Assembly: GCA_017303395.1 (NCBI GenBank)
Contig: JAFLBN010000014.1
Location: 1-64,000 of the forward strand
Direction of reading: 5' to 3'
DNA length: 64,000 bases
DNA from: Chitinophagales bacterium
Lineage (GTDB): Bacteria > Bacteroidota > Bacteroidia > Chitinophagales > Chitinophagaceae
Position numbers and translations under genes: made by a program. Below the pieces are notes generated by a model. The model ran no database searches. It was not told the DNA's origin and worked only from the letters and a program-made list of their open reading frames with translations. Shown piece after piece: positions 26,906 to 35,860 of this stretch. Numbering within the stretch: the first letter of the stretch is position 1; every line of letters begins with the position of its first letter.

Positions 26906-26940
26906 AGCTCCCCCTTTCCAGGGGGAGCTTTCTGTTTTAT
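26906..26940 (+). terminator. Intrinsic terminator of the dcw cluster
   Basis: AGCTCCCCC (26906-26914), a 6-base loop, GGGGGAGCT (26921-26929), then TTCTGTTTTAT. A perfect 9-bp stem 37 bp after the ftsZ stop. Confidence 0.9.
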
Positions 26941-27015
26941 TTAACATTTGCAGATTAAACGTTGTTTTCAATAGGCAGTCTATCTATTAGTTCTAACAAT
27001 TAAAAACAAAGAATT

Positions 27016-27336
27016 ATGAAAAGGATAGTTTTTGCAGCCGTACTGATTGGTACTATGTTTACCGCAATGGTAACTGAGGCTCATCCTCACGCATATAACG
27101 TCAATAAACGTCAGCATCAGCAAAAGGCACGCATTCATCAGGGCGTGCGCACAGGCGAAGTAACAAGGCATGAAGCCATGCGCCTGCATGCACAGCAACG
27201 CCACATACAGCACACAAAACGTGTAGCAATGGCAGATGGTCGCATCAGCCCTCGCGAAAGACAGCTGATACAGCGCGAACAAAATCATGCTAATCGCTCT
27301 ATATACAGAGCAAAGCATAATGCACGATACAGGTAG
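27016..27336 (+). CDS. Small secreted basic His/Arg-rich protein, unknown
   Basis: A 106-residue protein with a clear signal peptide (MKRIVFAAVLIGTMFTAMVTEA). The mature part is very basic and rich in His, Gln and Arg. It carries MADGRISPRERQLIQREQ, a pattern seen in similar short periplasmic proteins of Bacteroidota. No enzymatic motif is visible. Possible roles are metal or nucleic-acid binding, but I have no direct evidence. It has its own terminator and stands alone between ftsZ and the T9SS cargo gene. Confidence 0.75.
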   Translation: MKRIVFAAVLIGTMFTAMVTEAHPHAYNVNKRQHQQKARIHQGVRTGEVTRHEAMRLHAQQRHIQHTKRVAMADGRISPRERQLIQREQNHANRSIYRAKHNARYR

Positions 27337-27368
27337 TAGTGTTTTTGATATATTGGTTTGGTTTTCTT

Positions 27369-27402
27369 AAGCAGCTTTCTTAATCGGGAAGCTGCTTTTG
27401 TT
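27369..27402 (+). terminator. Intrinsic terminator after the small basic protein
   Basis: AAGCAGCTT (27369-27377) pairs with AAGCTGCTT (27389-27397), followed by TTGTTTG; 33 bp after the stop. Confidence 0.8.
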
Positions 27403-27529
27403 TGTATAAACAAATTGTTACGTTCTTGTAAACAAATCATTGTCTGCAAGCTAAGTCTGTGTGAAGTTTTTGAAACAGCGATTTTTCATAGTGGTGCAAC
27501 CTATTTCTTTGCAGCAAAATGAAAATAGT

Positions 27530-30211
27530 ATGAAGAAATTGTTACTCGTTGTTGGTGCTTTACTGGCATTGGTACAAGCAAATGCACAGGTAATAGCACA
27601 TCAGGGTTTTGATGCTGCCCAAACAAATACCTGGAGTTTTACCCCAACTCCCGCTGCGTATAATTTCCCTTTGTTAAATGATGTATGGACAGATACATTA
27701 GCATTGGGTAATACCAACAGTGGTAACGTGCCTATACCGGCAGCACCACAGGGTACACGTTTTTGGGGGATGAATGATTTGGAAAATCCTGCAACGTCAG
27801 CATTGCCCGCACCTTATTTTCACTACCTCGACTTTGCACCAGTAGCACTGAATCCACTGACTGCATATACGCTGAAGTTTAAATACTTTACACACCTTGT
27901 AGGCGGCACTACAGATTCCACAGGTTATATTGTAGAGTATAATAATGGAACTACCTGGACAGCGAATTATATTAACCTGCCTTCTGCTAATAAAATATGG
28001 GACTCAGTTGAGGTGTCAATACCAGCAGGCTCCAACTTTGTAAGGTTAAGAATACGCACACGCCTGAATGGTAATGATGACTGGATAGGTTATGATGCGT
28101 TTCAGGTTGCGGTGGGTGCTACTACATTGCCTGCCACTGTGCAGCTGCAAAAAAATCTGTACATAACAGACGAAGCATCAGACACACTGAAAATTGGTGT
28201 GGTGCGTACAAATAAAAACAGCAATACTACAAGTGTAAATGTTTCTTTCCTCAACGCTTTCAGTACGGTAGATACGGGTGATATGCAATTGCTGACGCCA
28301 TCTGTTACTTTCACATCTACATCTGCCGATACACAATACATCCGCATCAAAATAAAGAACGACGCGTTGAAGGAAGTCTCTGAATACTTCGGTTTAGAGA
28401 TTAATACTCCTGTAAATGCCACACTTGGTTCAATTAAAAAGGTAACTGTCTATATAAAAGATAATGACTACACGGCGCCTGTTGGCAAGAAGAATATTGA
28501 GTTGCAGCACTTGGGTAGCTATGCTATCAATATAGCAGGTTCATCTGCTGAGATAGTAAGTTACGACAGCTCATCAAACAGGTTGTTTGTTGTGAACTCA
28601 TTGAAAAACAAAATGCATATTCTCGACTTCAGCAATCCTGCATCGCTTTCAGAAATAAAAGTGGTAGATATGGCAGCTTATGGTGGAGGTATCAACTCTG
28701 TTGCTGTACGCAATGGTATTGTGGCAATAGCTGTTGAGGATACAGTAAAAACAGATAGCGGTAAAGTTGTGTTTCTCGATGCATCGGGCACATTCCTGAA
28801 ACAAGTAAAAACAGGTGCATTGCCAGACATGATAACATTTACCCCCGATGGTAAATATGTATTGACTGCAAACGAAGGTGAACCAAACCCAACATATACA
28901 ATAGACCCGGAAGGTACAGTAACGGTTGTAGATATCAGAAATGGTGTAACAAATGCAGTTGCTACTACAGTTAGGTTTACAGCATATAACGGTAATGAAG
29001 CAGCACTGAAAGCTAACGGAATACGTATATACGGTCCGGGTGCAAATGCAGCCAAAGATTTTGAACCTGAATACATAACCGTATCTAAGAACAGTGATAT
29101 AGCATGGATAACACTGCAAGAGAATAATGCAGTAGCAGTATTGGATATTGTAAACAAGACAATTACAGGCTTGATGCCGCTGAATACTACAGACCATAGC
29201 AAAGCAGGGTATGCACTAGATGCCAGTGATAATAATGGTGAAGTGCTGATAGCTAACTGGCCTGTAAAAGGTATGCACCTGCCGGATGCTATTGCCAACT
29301 ATTCAATTGGTAACACTACATACTTGGTAACAGCAAATGAAGGTGATGCAAGAGACTATTCAGCGTATTCGGAAGAAGTACGTGTAGGTTCAGGTGCATA
29401 TATATTAGACCCTGTGAAATTCCCTCAGGCAGATTTGCTGAAGGCAAGTCATAACCTTGGCCGCCTGAATGCAGTGAAGAACATGGGTGATACAGACAAT
29501 GACGGTGACTTTGACGAAATATATGTATTGGGTAGCCGCAGTTTCACAATATGGAATGCAACTACAGGTGCTAAAGTATCAGACGTTGGCCAGGATTTAG
29601 AACAGATTATACTTGCTGATCCTAAATATGGTAAGCTCTTCAACGCCAGCAACGATGGTAATGCTGCAAAGAACAGGAGTGATAATAAAGGTCCTGAACC
29701 TGAAGGTGTGGCCCTTGGCAGCATCAACGATACCATGTATGCATTCGTAGCACTGGAGCGTATAGGTGGCGTGATGGTTTACAACATCAGTAATCCCGCT
29801 TCGCCTGTTTTTGTTCAATACATCAATACAAGAGATACGGCAACATTCGCCGGTGATAATGGTGCAGAAGGTATCGTGTTCCTTCATTCGAAAGCAAATA
29901 AGCAAGGCAAACACTATGTGATTACTGCTAATGAAATAAGCGGTACACTGGCTGTGTTTGAAGTAAAAGCTTACAAACCGACAACAGGTATTGAGCAGAT
30001 AGAACTGCCTACTGTAAATGTATATCCTAACCCTGTGCAACAAGGTACACTATACTTCAGCCAGACAATCAGTGGAAGTATGTACGATATGGCAGGCCAT
30101 AAAGTATTAGTTTTCAACAATGCCAACAGTGTGAATACTACAGCACTGGCAAAAGGCGTTTACTTGCTGAAAGCAGACGGTTTCAAAACACAACGTGTAG
30201 TTGTAGAATAA
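27530..30211 (+). CDS. Secreted choice-of-anchor I protein with Calx-beta domain and T9SS sorting tail
   Basis: A large surface or secreted protein of 893 residues. A signal peptide (MKKLLLVVGALLALVQANA) is followed by a lectin-like N-terminal domain (to about 205). Next comes a Calx-beta type repeat (about 210-320, ending VTVYIKDND). A beta-propeller of the choice-of-anchor I type follows (about 330-800, with DGKYVLTANEGEPN and VTANEGDARDYS). The last 75 residues (TVNVYPNPV ... KGVYLLKADG ... VVVE) are a type A T9SS sorting domain, so export through the type IX system is expected. The propeller family is related to alkaline-phosphatase-like surface proteins of unknown function. Start at 27530 is chosen for the signal peptide. 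Confidence 0.9.
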   Translation: MKKLLLVVGALLALVQANAQVIAHQGFDAAQTNTWSFTPTPAAYNFPLLNDVWTDTLALGNTNSGNVPIPAAPQGTRFWGMNDLENPATSALPAPYFHYLDFAPVALNPLTAYTLKFKYFTHLVGGTTDSTGYIVEYNNGTTWTANYINLPSANKIWDSVEVSIPAGSNFVRLRIRTRLNGNDDWIGYDAFQVAVGATTLPATVQLQKNLYITDEASDTLKIGVVRTNKNSNTTSVNVSFLNAFSTVDTGDMQLLTPSVTFTSTSADTQYIRIKIKNDALKEVSEYFGLEINTPVNATLGSIKKVTVYIKDNDYTAPVGKKNIELQHLGSYAINIAGSSAEIVSYDSSSNRLFVVNSLKNKMHILDFSNPASLSEIKVVDMAAYGGGINSVAVRNGIVAIAVEDTVKTDSGKVVFLDASGTFLKQVKTGALPDMITFTPDGKYVLTANEGEPNPTYTIDPEGTVTVVDIRNGVTNAVATTVRFTAYNGNEAALKANGIRIYGPGANAAKDFEPEYITVSKNSDIAWITLQENNAVAVLDIVNKTITGLMPLNTTDHSKAGYALDASDNNGEVLIANWPVKGMHLPDAIANYSIGNTTYLVTANEGDARDYSAYSEEVRVGSGAYILDPVKFPQADLLKASHNLGRLNAVKNMGDTDNDGDFDEIYVLGSRSFTIWNATTGAKVSDVGQDLEQIILADPKYGKLFNASNDGNAAKNRSDNKGPEPEGVALGSINDTMYAFVALERIGGVMVYNISNPASPVFVQYINTRDTATFAGDNGAEGIVFLHSKANKQGKHYVITANEISGTLAVFEVKAYKPTTGIEQIELPTVNVYPNPVQQGTLYFSQTISGSMYDMAGHKVLVFNNANSVNTTALAKGVYLLKADGFKTQRVVVE

Positions 30212-30235
30212 GAATCATTGCATAATTATAGAATT

Positions 30236-30271
30236 GATACAGCCCGCCTTAAACGGGCTGTATCTTTTTTA
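30236..30271 (+). terminator. Intrinsic terminator of the T9SS cargo gene
   Basis: GATACAGCCCG, a 7-base loop, CGGGCTGTATC (perfect 11-bp stem), then TTTTTTATT. Confidence 0.92.
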
Positions 30272-30356
30272 TTGGAGAGGGGCAATTATCATAAAAGATT
30301 CATATACAACAAGATGACAATTCGTGCTACCCAACCTTTTTTTTCAGAAATTAGTC

Positions 30357-30364
30357 TATATTTG
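30357..30364 (+). promoter_or_regulatory. -7 promoter element upstream of the ECF sigma gene
   Basis: TATATTTG matches TAnnTTTG. It lies 216 bases before the sigma-factor ATG, so if used it gives a leader of about 210 nt. Nothing else recognisable is present in the 30272-30580 interval, which is AT-rich and gene-free. Confidence 0.4.
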
Positions 30365-30580
30365 AACCTCCGATAAAGAAATGACGGAACGATAACAGGC
30401 GAAAAATATTGTATTCGCAAATTGGCCTGATATTTGTTTTAACATTTCTTGAAGGATTGAACAATAAGATTCAAAAAATTACGTTAACAACTTTTAAAGC
30501 AATCTGCATATAAGGCAACTTCTACACTAAACGATCTATATGGCCTGAACTATACGTTCAAACAATTTAGTAGAAGTATT

Positions 30581-31165
30581 ATGCAGTTAATCCAACAATG
30601 TTCTGACTCTGAACTGGTGCACGCCTTCATTCTTGGCGATGAGAAGGCATTGGAAACCCTTGTCTACAGGTACAAAGACAAGATATACACTTCCATATAT
30701 ATGCTTGTGAAGGATAAGTATATGGCTGAGGATATCTTTCAGGATGCATTCCTGAAGATGGTACGCACCATGCGCGAAGGCCGCTATTCTGAACAAGGCA
30801 AATTCCTGCCGTGGGCCATCAGAGTGGCACATAACCTGTGTATGGACCATTTCCGTAAGGTGAAGCAGAACGTACAGATATTGCTGCCCGATGGTAAGGA
30901 TATATCAGACCTGCTGGGCGCAGATACCCAAGGTGCGTCTGACAGGATAGAAACAAGGCAAGTGAACCAGAGCATACGCCAACTGATAGAAGAACTGCCT
31001 GAAGAACAACGGGAAGTGATAGTGCTGCGCATGTATGGCGACCTTAGCTTTAAAGAAATAGCAGATATGACCAATGTAAGCATCAACACCGCATTGGGAA
31101 GGATGCGCTACGGACTCATAAATCTTCGCAAAATGATACAAGACAAGCAGATGGTGCTGCGATGA
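30581..31165 (+). CDS. ECF-type RNA polymerase sigma-70 factor
   Basis: A 194-residue alternative sigma factor. Region 2 is visible as LVYRYKDKIYTSIYMLVKDKYMAEDIFQDAFLKM with the -10-binding helix FLPWAIRVAHNLCMDHFRK; region 4 is LPEEQREVIVLRMYGDLSFKEIADMTNVSINTALGRMRYGL. No anti-sigma factor or TonB receptor gene lies next to it, so its signal is unknown. Regulation may occur through the long leader. The following rsmE gene begins 28 bp later and could be co-transcribed. Confidence 0.93.
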   Translation: MQLIQQCSDSELVHAFILGDEKALETLVYRYKDKIYTSIYMLVKDKYMAEDIFQDAFLKMVRTMREGRYSEQGKFLPWAIRVAHNLCMDHFRKVKQNVQILLPDGKDISDLLGADTQGASDRIETRQVNQSIRQLIEELPEEQREVIVLRMYGDLSFKEIADMTNVSINTALGRMRYGLINLRKMIQDKQMVLR

Positions 31166-31193
31166 AGCAGTGATTTTTGATTAATTTGCCTGC

Positions 31194-31922
31194 ATGGCAT
31201 CATTACCGCTATTTTATCATAACCAGCCACTGAGTGCAAATGCTACGCTGCAACTGGATGAGGACACCGCAAAGCACATTGTGCAGGTGTTGCGCATGCA
31301 GGTGGGCGAGGCATTGCGCGTTACAAACGGTAATGGTGATGTAGCGGATGCTGTTATTACAGATGCTGCCAAAAAGCGATGTGCTGTTACACTCACTAAT
31401 GTAACACACCACGAGCCTGCAAAACATAAGCTGCACCTGGCAGTTGCATTTACCAAGAACACATCGAGAAACGAATGGCTGCTTGAAAAAGCTACTGAGC
31501 TTGGCGTTAGCAGCATTATACCGCTGATGGCAGCGCGTTCTGAAAAAGAACGTGTGCGTGCAGAAAGGTGGACGGGTATTCTTATTTCTGCCATGATGCA
31601 ATCGCAGCAATACTACTTGCCTGTGTTAGCCACACCTACAAAATTTGCAGATGTACTAAGTCAATACAAAGATTTACCGCAAAAATTGGTAGGGCATTGT
31701 ATTGATGAAGTACCTCGCCTGCAGCTAACAAAGGCAATGCAAGCAGCTAAAGAAACAATTGTGCTGATAGGGCCTGAAGGCGATTTTACCGCAGAAGAAA
31801 TAAAGCTGTGTGCAGATAATAGCTATGTAGGTATAACAATGGCTAGCCAGCGCCTGCGTACTGAAACTGCTGCTATGAATGTGTGTGCATATTTTAATAC
31901 TATCAACAATGAGGGGAACTAA
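31194..31922 (+). CDS. rsmE: 16S rRNA (uracil1498-N3)-methyltransferase RsmE
   Basis: Methylates N3 of U1498 in 16S rRNA. The 242-residue protein has an N-terminal PUA-like part (DTAKHIVQVLRMQVGEALRVTNG) and a C-terminal SPOUT knot with LEKATELGVSSIIPL, IGPEGDFTAEEI and the late GSRxLRxETA-like ASQRLRTETAAM. Length is normal. Its 3' end overlaps the next gene by 14 bp. Confidence 0.93.
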   Translation: MASLPLFYHNQPLSANATLQLDEDTAKHIVQVLRMQVGEALRVTNGNGDVADAVITDAAKKRCAVTLTNVTHHEPAKHKLHLAVAFTKNTSRNEWLLEKATELGVSSIIPLMAARSEKERVRAERWTGILISAMMQSQQYYLPVLATPTKFADVLSQYKDLPQKLVGHCIDEVPRLQLTKAMQAAKETIVLIGPEGDFTAEEIKLCADNSYVGITMASQRLRTETAAMNVCAYFNTINNEGN

Positions 31923-32574
31923 AGCGATACTGACAGGCATATTTTTCTTGATAGCTGCTGCAGCAAATGCACAGCAGATGAAGCTGGCACTGCTTATATA
32001 TGGTGGTGGTGGCGACTGGTATGCCAACCCTACATCGCTGAAAAACCTTGCTGCGTATTGCAATCAGCAATTGCACACAAAGCTGGCATTGCAGGAAGCG
32101 CAGGTGGAAGTAGGTAGTCCTGATTTATTCAATTATCCTTTTGTACACATGACAGGCCATGGGCGTTGGGTGCTGACAGATGCTGAAGCACAAAACTTGC
32201 GTAAGTATCTGGAGGCAGGGGGCTTTTTGCATATAGATGATAACTACGGGCTTGACCAATATGTGCGCCCCGCATTGAAGCAGGTATTTCCTGAATTGAG
32301 TCTTGTAGAGGTGCCGTTCTCTCATCCTATATATCACAACGCTTTCAACTTCAACAACGGACTGCCTAAAATACATGAGCACGATAAGAAGCCACCAAAA
32401 GGTTACGGACTGATATATAAAGGACGATTGGTGTGTTATTATAGTTCTGAAACCGACCTTGGTGACGGATGGGAAGACCCTGAAGTGCATAAGGATAATC
32501 CACAGAGACACATTGATGCATTGCAGATGGGCGCTAATCTGGTGCAGTACGCATTCAACGGTACTACGCCTTAG
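31909..32574 (+). CDS. DUF4159 protein, secreted
   Basis: A 221-residue exported protein with signal peptide (MRGTKAILTGIFFLIAAAANA). The rest matches DUF4159: IYGGGGDWYANPTSLKNLA, then PFVHMTGHGRW and GGFLHIDDNYGLD. The fold is similar to a glutamine-amidotransferase-like domain; the family's role is unknown. The ATG at 31909 lies inside rsmE (14-bp overlap), so translation is probably coupled. The gene meets the opposing glycosyltransferase tail to tail with an 11-bp overlap and no terminator between. Confidence 0.85.
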   Translation: MRGTKAILTGIFFLIAAAANAQQMKLALLIYGGGGDWYANPTSLKNLAAYCNQQLHTKLALQEAQVEVGSPDLFNYPFVHMTGHGRWVLTDAEAQNLRKYLEAGGFLHIDDNYGLDQYVRPALKQVFPELSLVEVPFSHPIYHNAFNFNNGLPKIHEHDKKPPKGYGLIYKGRLVCYYSSETDLGDGWEDPEVHKDNPQRHIDALQMGANLVQYAFNGTTP

Positions 32575-33691
32575 TGCTTTGCATAATGGCTAATACTTTA
32601 GCCGCAATTTTACCCCAATTATACGTATCATAGAAGCTATCGGGTATAGATGGCTGTGAGGTAGTTGCATTGATAACAGCGTTAGCAAATGCATCCCAAT
32701 TATAGTTTGCTATTATTTGCAGATTGCTGCCACATGCCGATGGTATCAGTCCCGCAGCACCTGCTACACTGCTTACTACCATCTTATTATAACCAAGTGC
32801 TTCCACTGCTTTTGTCTTGATACCGCCACCCGTCATTACAGGGTTCAGCATCACATCGCATGCATGGAGAAATGTATCAAGATCTGGTACAAATCCTAGA
32901 TAGTGGATATTCTCTGCTGCATTTATCTGTGCAGTCAATTCATCACTCAGCCCCTTACCTGCAATCAACAATTGGTATTTTAAACCTTTTACATTCAGTA
33001 GCGGAACAATATCGCTCAGTATATGCGCAAGTGCTTCTTTGTTAGGTTGATAATCTAACGCGCCTAAGAAATACAGCCATGGTACATCTGTTGGTATATG
33101 CAGTGCTTGTGCTATTTCAGTTTTCGCGTTGAGGTTGTATGCAGGCTTTGCTGCCAGTGGCGTACCATGTGGTATCACATGGCATTTGGCAGATGCAATG
33201 CCGTAGTTTTTAACTGCCCAGTCTGCATCTTCCTGTGTTATGAAGAATATACCGTTCGCCTTGCGCATCATCGATTGCTCGAACCAACGCATGACAGGCC
33301 ACCACAATTTGCCAATACTTCTGAATCTTTCAGACTCAATATTATGACTGCGAATAAACCACGGTACACCTAGCTTTTTTGCAACAGCCATAGCGGTATA
33401 GCCCATGTAGTGATGTTCTGTGTGCACATACTGCACATTGTTTTGTTTGGCAAGTGTGTATAGCTTGCCGGTGCCGCTGTATGGCAGGTATCTTAGTTTG
33501 GAGGTAGGCAGTATTTTATGCAGGCGGAAACTATACCTGGTATTGTCTTCATTGTCTGTAGTGCCTGCAACATTGTCTATGCATATTTTGCCAAGATAGT
33601 GGTGCAGCTCTCTGATAGTGAGTTTGCCACCGCTTTGTGCTGGTAGTATGCTGTATGGTACAATGCTGAGTATGTTGATGCCTGATTGCAT
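32564..33691 (-). CDS. Glycosyltransferase, GT4 family
   Basis: A 375-residue sugar transferase of the GT-B fold, likely acting on a surface polysaccharide or glycolipid. Seen are the N-terminal donor-side start ILSIVPYSILPAQSGGK, a central HVIPHGTPL, WLYFLGALDYQPNKEAL, and the C-terminal FVPDLDTFLHACDVMLNPVMTGGGIKTKAVEALGYNKMVVSS, the nucleotide-sugar site with its Glu. The start at 33691 is preferred (TATATTTA, close to a -7 element, ends 7 bases upstream); 33724 is an in-frame alternative. Donor and acceptor are unknown. Confidence 0.88.
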   Translation of the reverse strand: MQSGINILSIVPYSILPAQSGGKLTIRELHHYLGKICIDNVAGTTDNEDNTRYSFRLHKILPTSKLRYLPYSGTGKLYTLAKQNNVQYVHTEHHYMGYTAMAVAKKLGVPWFIRSHNIESERFRSIGKLWWPVMRWFEQSMMRKANGIFFITQEDADWAVKNYGIASAKCHVIPHGTPLAAKPAYNLNAKTEIAQALHIPTDVPWLYFLGALDYQPNKEALAHILSDIVPLLNVKGLKYQLLIAGKGLSDELTAQINAAENIHYLGFVPDLDTFLHACDVMLNPVMTGGGIKTKAVEALGYNKMVVSSVAGAAGLIPSACGSNLQIIANYNWDAFANAVINATTSQPSIPDSFYDTYNWGKIAAKVLAIMQSTKA

Positions 33692-33724
33692 TCGTTGGTA
33701 AATATAAGCATCATTGGTGTGCAA

Positions 33725-33752
33725 TAAAAAAGAGGCTCCTGAAGAAGCCCCT
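33725..33752 (-). terminator. Intrinsic terminator downstream of the small membrane protein
   Basis: On the reverse strand AGGGGCT, an 8-base loop, AGCCTCT (one G-T pair), then six T; 34 bp past the stop at 33786. Confidence 0.75.
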
Positions 33753-33785
33753 ATGGTTGTCTTGATTAACCGCTGTGTCAGAATA

Positions 33786-33899
33786 TTATTTAATAATGAA
33801 GTAGCCGAGTGCCAGCCATACCAGCCCTTTTACAAGGAAGAACATAAAGCCCCAGATGCCTGCACGTTTTATCCACTTTGCAGCTTTGTTTTCTTTCAT
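33786..33899 (-). CDS. 37-residue single-span membrane protein
   Basis: ATG at 33899 to TAA at 33786 encodes MKENKAAKWIKRAGIWGFMF followed by FLVKGLVWLALGYFIIK. The layout is a short basic cytoplasmic start and one hydrophobic helix, resembling very small membrane proteins (WLKRxGxxGFxFFLxKGLxWL) known in other Gram-negative bacteria. It begins 11 bp after the stop of the ABM monooxygenase gene and has a terminator behind, so the pair forms an operon. Function unknown. Confidence 0.65.
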   Translation of the reverse strand: MKENKAAKWIKRAGIWGFMFFLVKGLVWLALGYFIIK

Positions 33900-33910
33900 C
33901 GCCGTTTCCA

Positions 33911-34240
33911 TTAGTTAGCTATGATTTCGTATGTTTTAAAATCGCTGCTCATGGGTGCAGGTTTGCCATCTGCTTTTGCTTTTGCAAGGTCTTCAAAGCC
34001 GCGTTTGTGTCCTTCCATAAATGCTTCAGAACGCGTCCATGATTTGAATGCATCTTCTGTTTCCCAATAGCTTACTATCAGATAGTTATCACCTTCCTTT
34101 TCAGGACGCAATACGTGCATTTCTATAAAGCCGGGCATAGTGTCTATGGCCCTGGCACGAGAGCCGAAGAGGAATTCGAAACGCTCCTTGTACTCTGGGC
34201 TGCAATTGATATAGTTGACTGCAACAAATTTTTTGCTCAT
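33911..34240 (-). CDS. ABM-domain monooxygenase, IsdG-like
   Basis: A 109-residue dimeric alpha-beta barrel protein of the antibiotic biosynthesis monooxygenase family. FVAVNYINCSPEYKERFEFLFGSRARAIDTMPGFIEMHVLRP and YLIVSYWETEDAFKSWTRSEAF are typical, including the Asn near the start and the W-E motif; the Cys-Pro-Glu-Tyr context and HKRG His resemble haem-degrading IsdG-type enzymes. Haem degradation and iron release is therefore the likely role, not proven. The operon partner is the 37-residue membrane protein. Confidence 0.8.
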   Translation of the reverse strand: MSKKFVAVNYINCSPEYKERFEFLFGSRARAIDTMPGFIEMHVLRPEKEGDNYLIVSYWETEDAFKSWTRSEAFMEGHKRGFEDLAKAKADGKPAPMSSDFKTYEIIAN

Positions 34241-34332
34241 AATAGAATTGATTATGCAGCAAAGCTATTTGCGTCACAGAAGAGTCATTTGCTAAAAAGG
34301 GAAAAGCATTTACAAAAAAAGGAAAACTGAAA

Positions 34333-35040
34333 CTAACCCTCTATGTGTATAGATATGACGATAGTACGTGTATTAATCTGGTCGATGGCATTACCAAGCG
34401 GTATCTTCTTGTCATCAAACTTGGCATTCATTAAGCCCTGGCTCAGCTTTATTTCAGGAGAGAAGATGAAGTTAGGGTAGTAGAACTCGAAGCCAACACC
34501 TACTTCATAACCCACATCAAATGGTTTTACTTTAATGAATTCATCGCTGCGACGAGAGCGTGCATTGGCTGCAAGGTCAATATCAAACTTGCCACCGCCA
34601 ATGGCGTAGAAACGGAAGTTGTTGATACGTTCGCTTTTGAATTTCAGTTGCAATGGCATGTGCATGTAGATAGACTCTACAGAACGGTTTATTGCAGTAT
34701 CATCACCTTTGCTGCCACGTCCTATCAGCGACATTGGTTTTTCTGCAAAGGAAAGGGATGGCACAAAGCGGAGATCTACAAATTTGCTGAGGCGTAGATT
34801 GCCCATCAGACCAAGGTTGAAGCCCGGGCCAAAACGACTTTCAATTTTTTTGAATGTATCTGTTTCTGTAAACGAATTGCTGTATCTGAAACGGAACGTA
34901 CTGAAGTTGAGACCGAATGTGATACCGAAATAATAAGCTTTATCATCATGCTCAGGCATGTTTTGTATAACACGCTGTGCATCTGCGGGAATAGCAGATA
35001 TAGCTAAAACAAGAATAAGTATGAATGTGCGTAAACGCAT
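34333..35040 (-). CDS. porT: Outer-membrane beta-barrel protein, PorT-like (type IX secretion)
   Basis: A 235-residue protein with a signal peptide (MRLRTFILILVLAISAIPADA) and alternating beta strands ending in an amphipathic strand (IVISIHIEG), as in eight-stranded barrels. The segment NMPEHDDKAYYFGITFGLNFSTFRF and the later FVPSLSFAEK follow the PorT/SprT family pattern; PorT is needed for T9SS function. T9SS-sorted cargo and gldFG in the same window agree with this. A generic porin-family barrel is the alternative. Confidence 0.78.
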   Translation of the reverse strand: MRLRTFILILVLAISAIPADAQRVIQNMPEHDDKAYYFGITFGLNFSTFRFRYSNSFTETDTFKKIESRFGPGFNLGLMGNLRLSKFVDLRFVPSLSFAEKPMSLIGRGSKGDDTAINRSVESIYMHMPLQLKFKSERINNFRFYAIGGGKFDIDLAANARSRRSDEFIKVKPFDVGYEVGVGFEFYYPNFIFSPEIKLSQGLMNAKFDDKKIPLGNAIDQINTRTIVISIHIEG

Positions 35041-35156
35041 GTATTGTTTGCTAAAGATAACGCTTTAGTGCGAAGATACAGTATGTATTGACTTACGCAA
35101 CCCTTAATAAATACATGTATAATAAAAACATTAACATCTCATTTATACAGGTTGGG

Positions 35157-35164
35157 TAGATTTG
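35157..35164 (+). promoter_or_regulatory. -7 promoter element of the peroxiredoxin gene
   Basis: TAGATTTG matches TAnnTTTG, 19 bases before the ATG at 35184. Confidence 0.6.
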
Positions 35165-35183
35165 TTATTCACCTTAAAAACAA

Positions 35184-35828
35184 ATGTCTATGAGTTTAAG
35201 ACTGGGCGATGAAGCCCCTGATTTTACAGCACAAACCACCATTGGTGAAATTAATTTTTACGATTACCTGGGCGATAGCTGGGGTGTTCTGTTTTCTCAC
35301 CCTGCAGACTATACACCTGTCTGTACCACAGAGCTAGGCAAGACAGCACAACTGGCAGATGAATTTGCCAAACGCAATGTGAAGGTGCTGGCAGTAAGTG
35401 TAGATCCGCTGGATAAGCATAACGGCTGGGTTAAAGACATTAACGAAACACAGCATACGACAGTCAACTTCCCGATAATAGCAGACGAAGACCGTAATGT
35501 GGCTACGTTATATGATATGATTCACCCCAATGCCTCTGTAACATTTACGGTGAGGTCTTTATTTATTATCGGTCCTGATAAAACAGTAAAGCTGATTATC
35601 ACATACCCTGCATCTACCGGGCGCAACTTTATAGAAGTGCTGCGCGTGATAGATTCGCTGCAACTGACAGCCAATTACAGTGTAGCAACACCTGCTGACT
35701 GGAAGCATGGTGAAGATGTGATTGTAGTGCCTGCGGTATCTACAGAGGATGCGGAAAAGAAATTCCCGAAAGGGTTGAAGGTTATAAAGCCATATTTGCG
35801 CTACACACCACAACCAGATTTGAATTAA
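35184..35828 (+). CDS. Peroxiredoxin, 1-Cys Prx6 type
   Basis: A cytoplasmic thiol peroxidase that reduces hydrogen peroxide and organic peroxides. The peroxidatic Cys47 is in SHPADYTPVCTTE, the Prx6/AhpC-like motif, and the long C-terminal domain (about residues 150-214, including PADWKHGEDVIVVP) is typical of the Prx6 group. No second resolving Cys is seen, in line with a 1-Cys mechanism. A second ATG lies two codons on. Ends at a terminator shared with the opposing gene. Confidence 0.93.
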   Translation: MSMSLRLGDEAPDFTAQTTIGEINFYDYLGDSWGVLFSHPADYTPVCTTELGKTAQLADEFAKRNVKVLAVSVDPLDKHNGWVKDINETQHTTVNFPIIADEDRNVATLYDMIHPNASVTFTVRSLFIIGPDKTVKLIITYPASTGRNFIEVLRVIDSLQLTANYSVATPADWKHGEDVIVVPAVSTEDAEKKFPKGLKVIKPYLRYTPQPDLN

Positions 35829-35829
35829 T

Positions 35830-35860
35830 TAATAAAGCCCCGTATATCGGGGCTTTATTA
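35830..35860. terminator. Bidirectional terminator between peroxiredoxin and MGMT-like genes
   Basis: TAATAAAGCCCCG, a 5-base loop and CGGGGCTTTATTA form a perfect 13-bp stem with T-rich ends on both strands. Confidence 0.9.
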
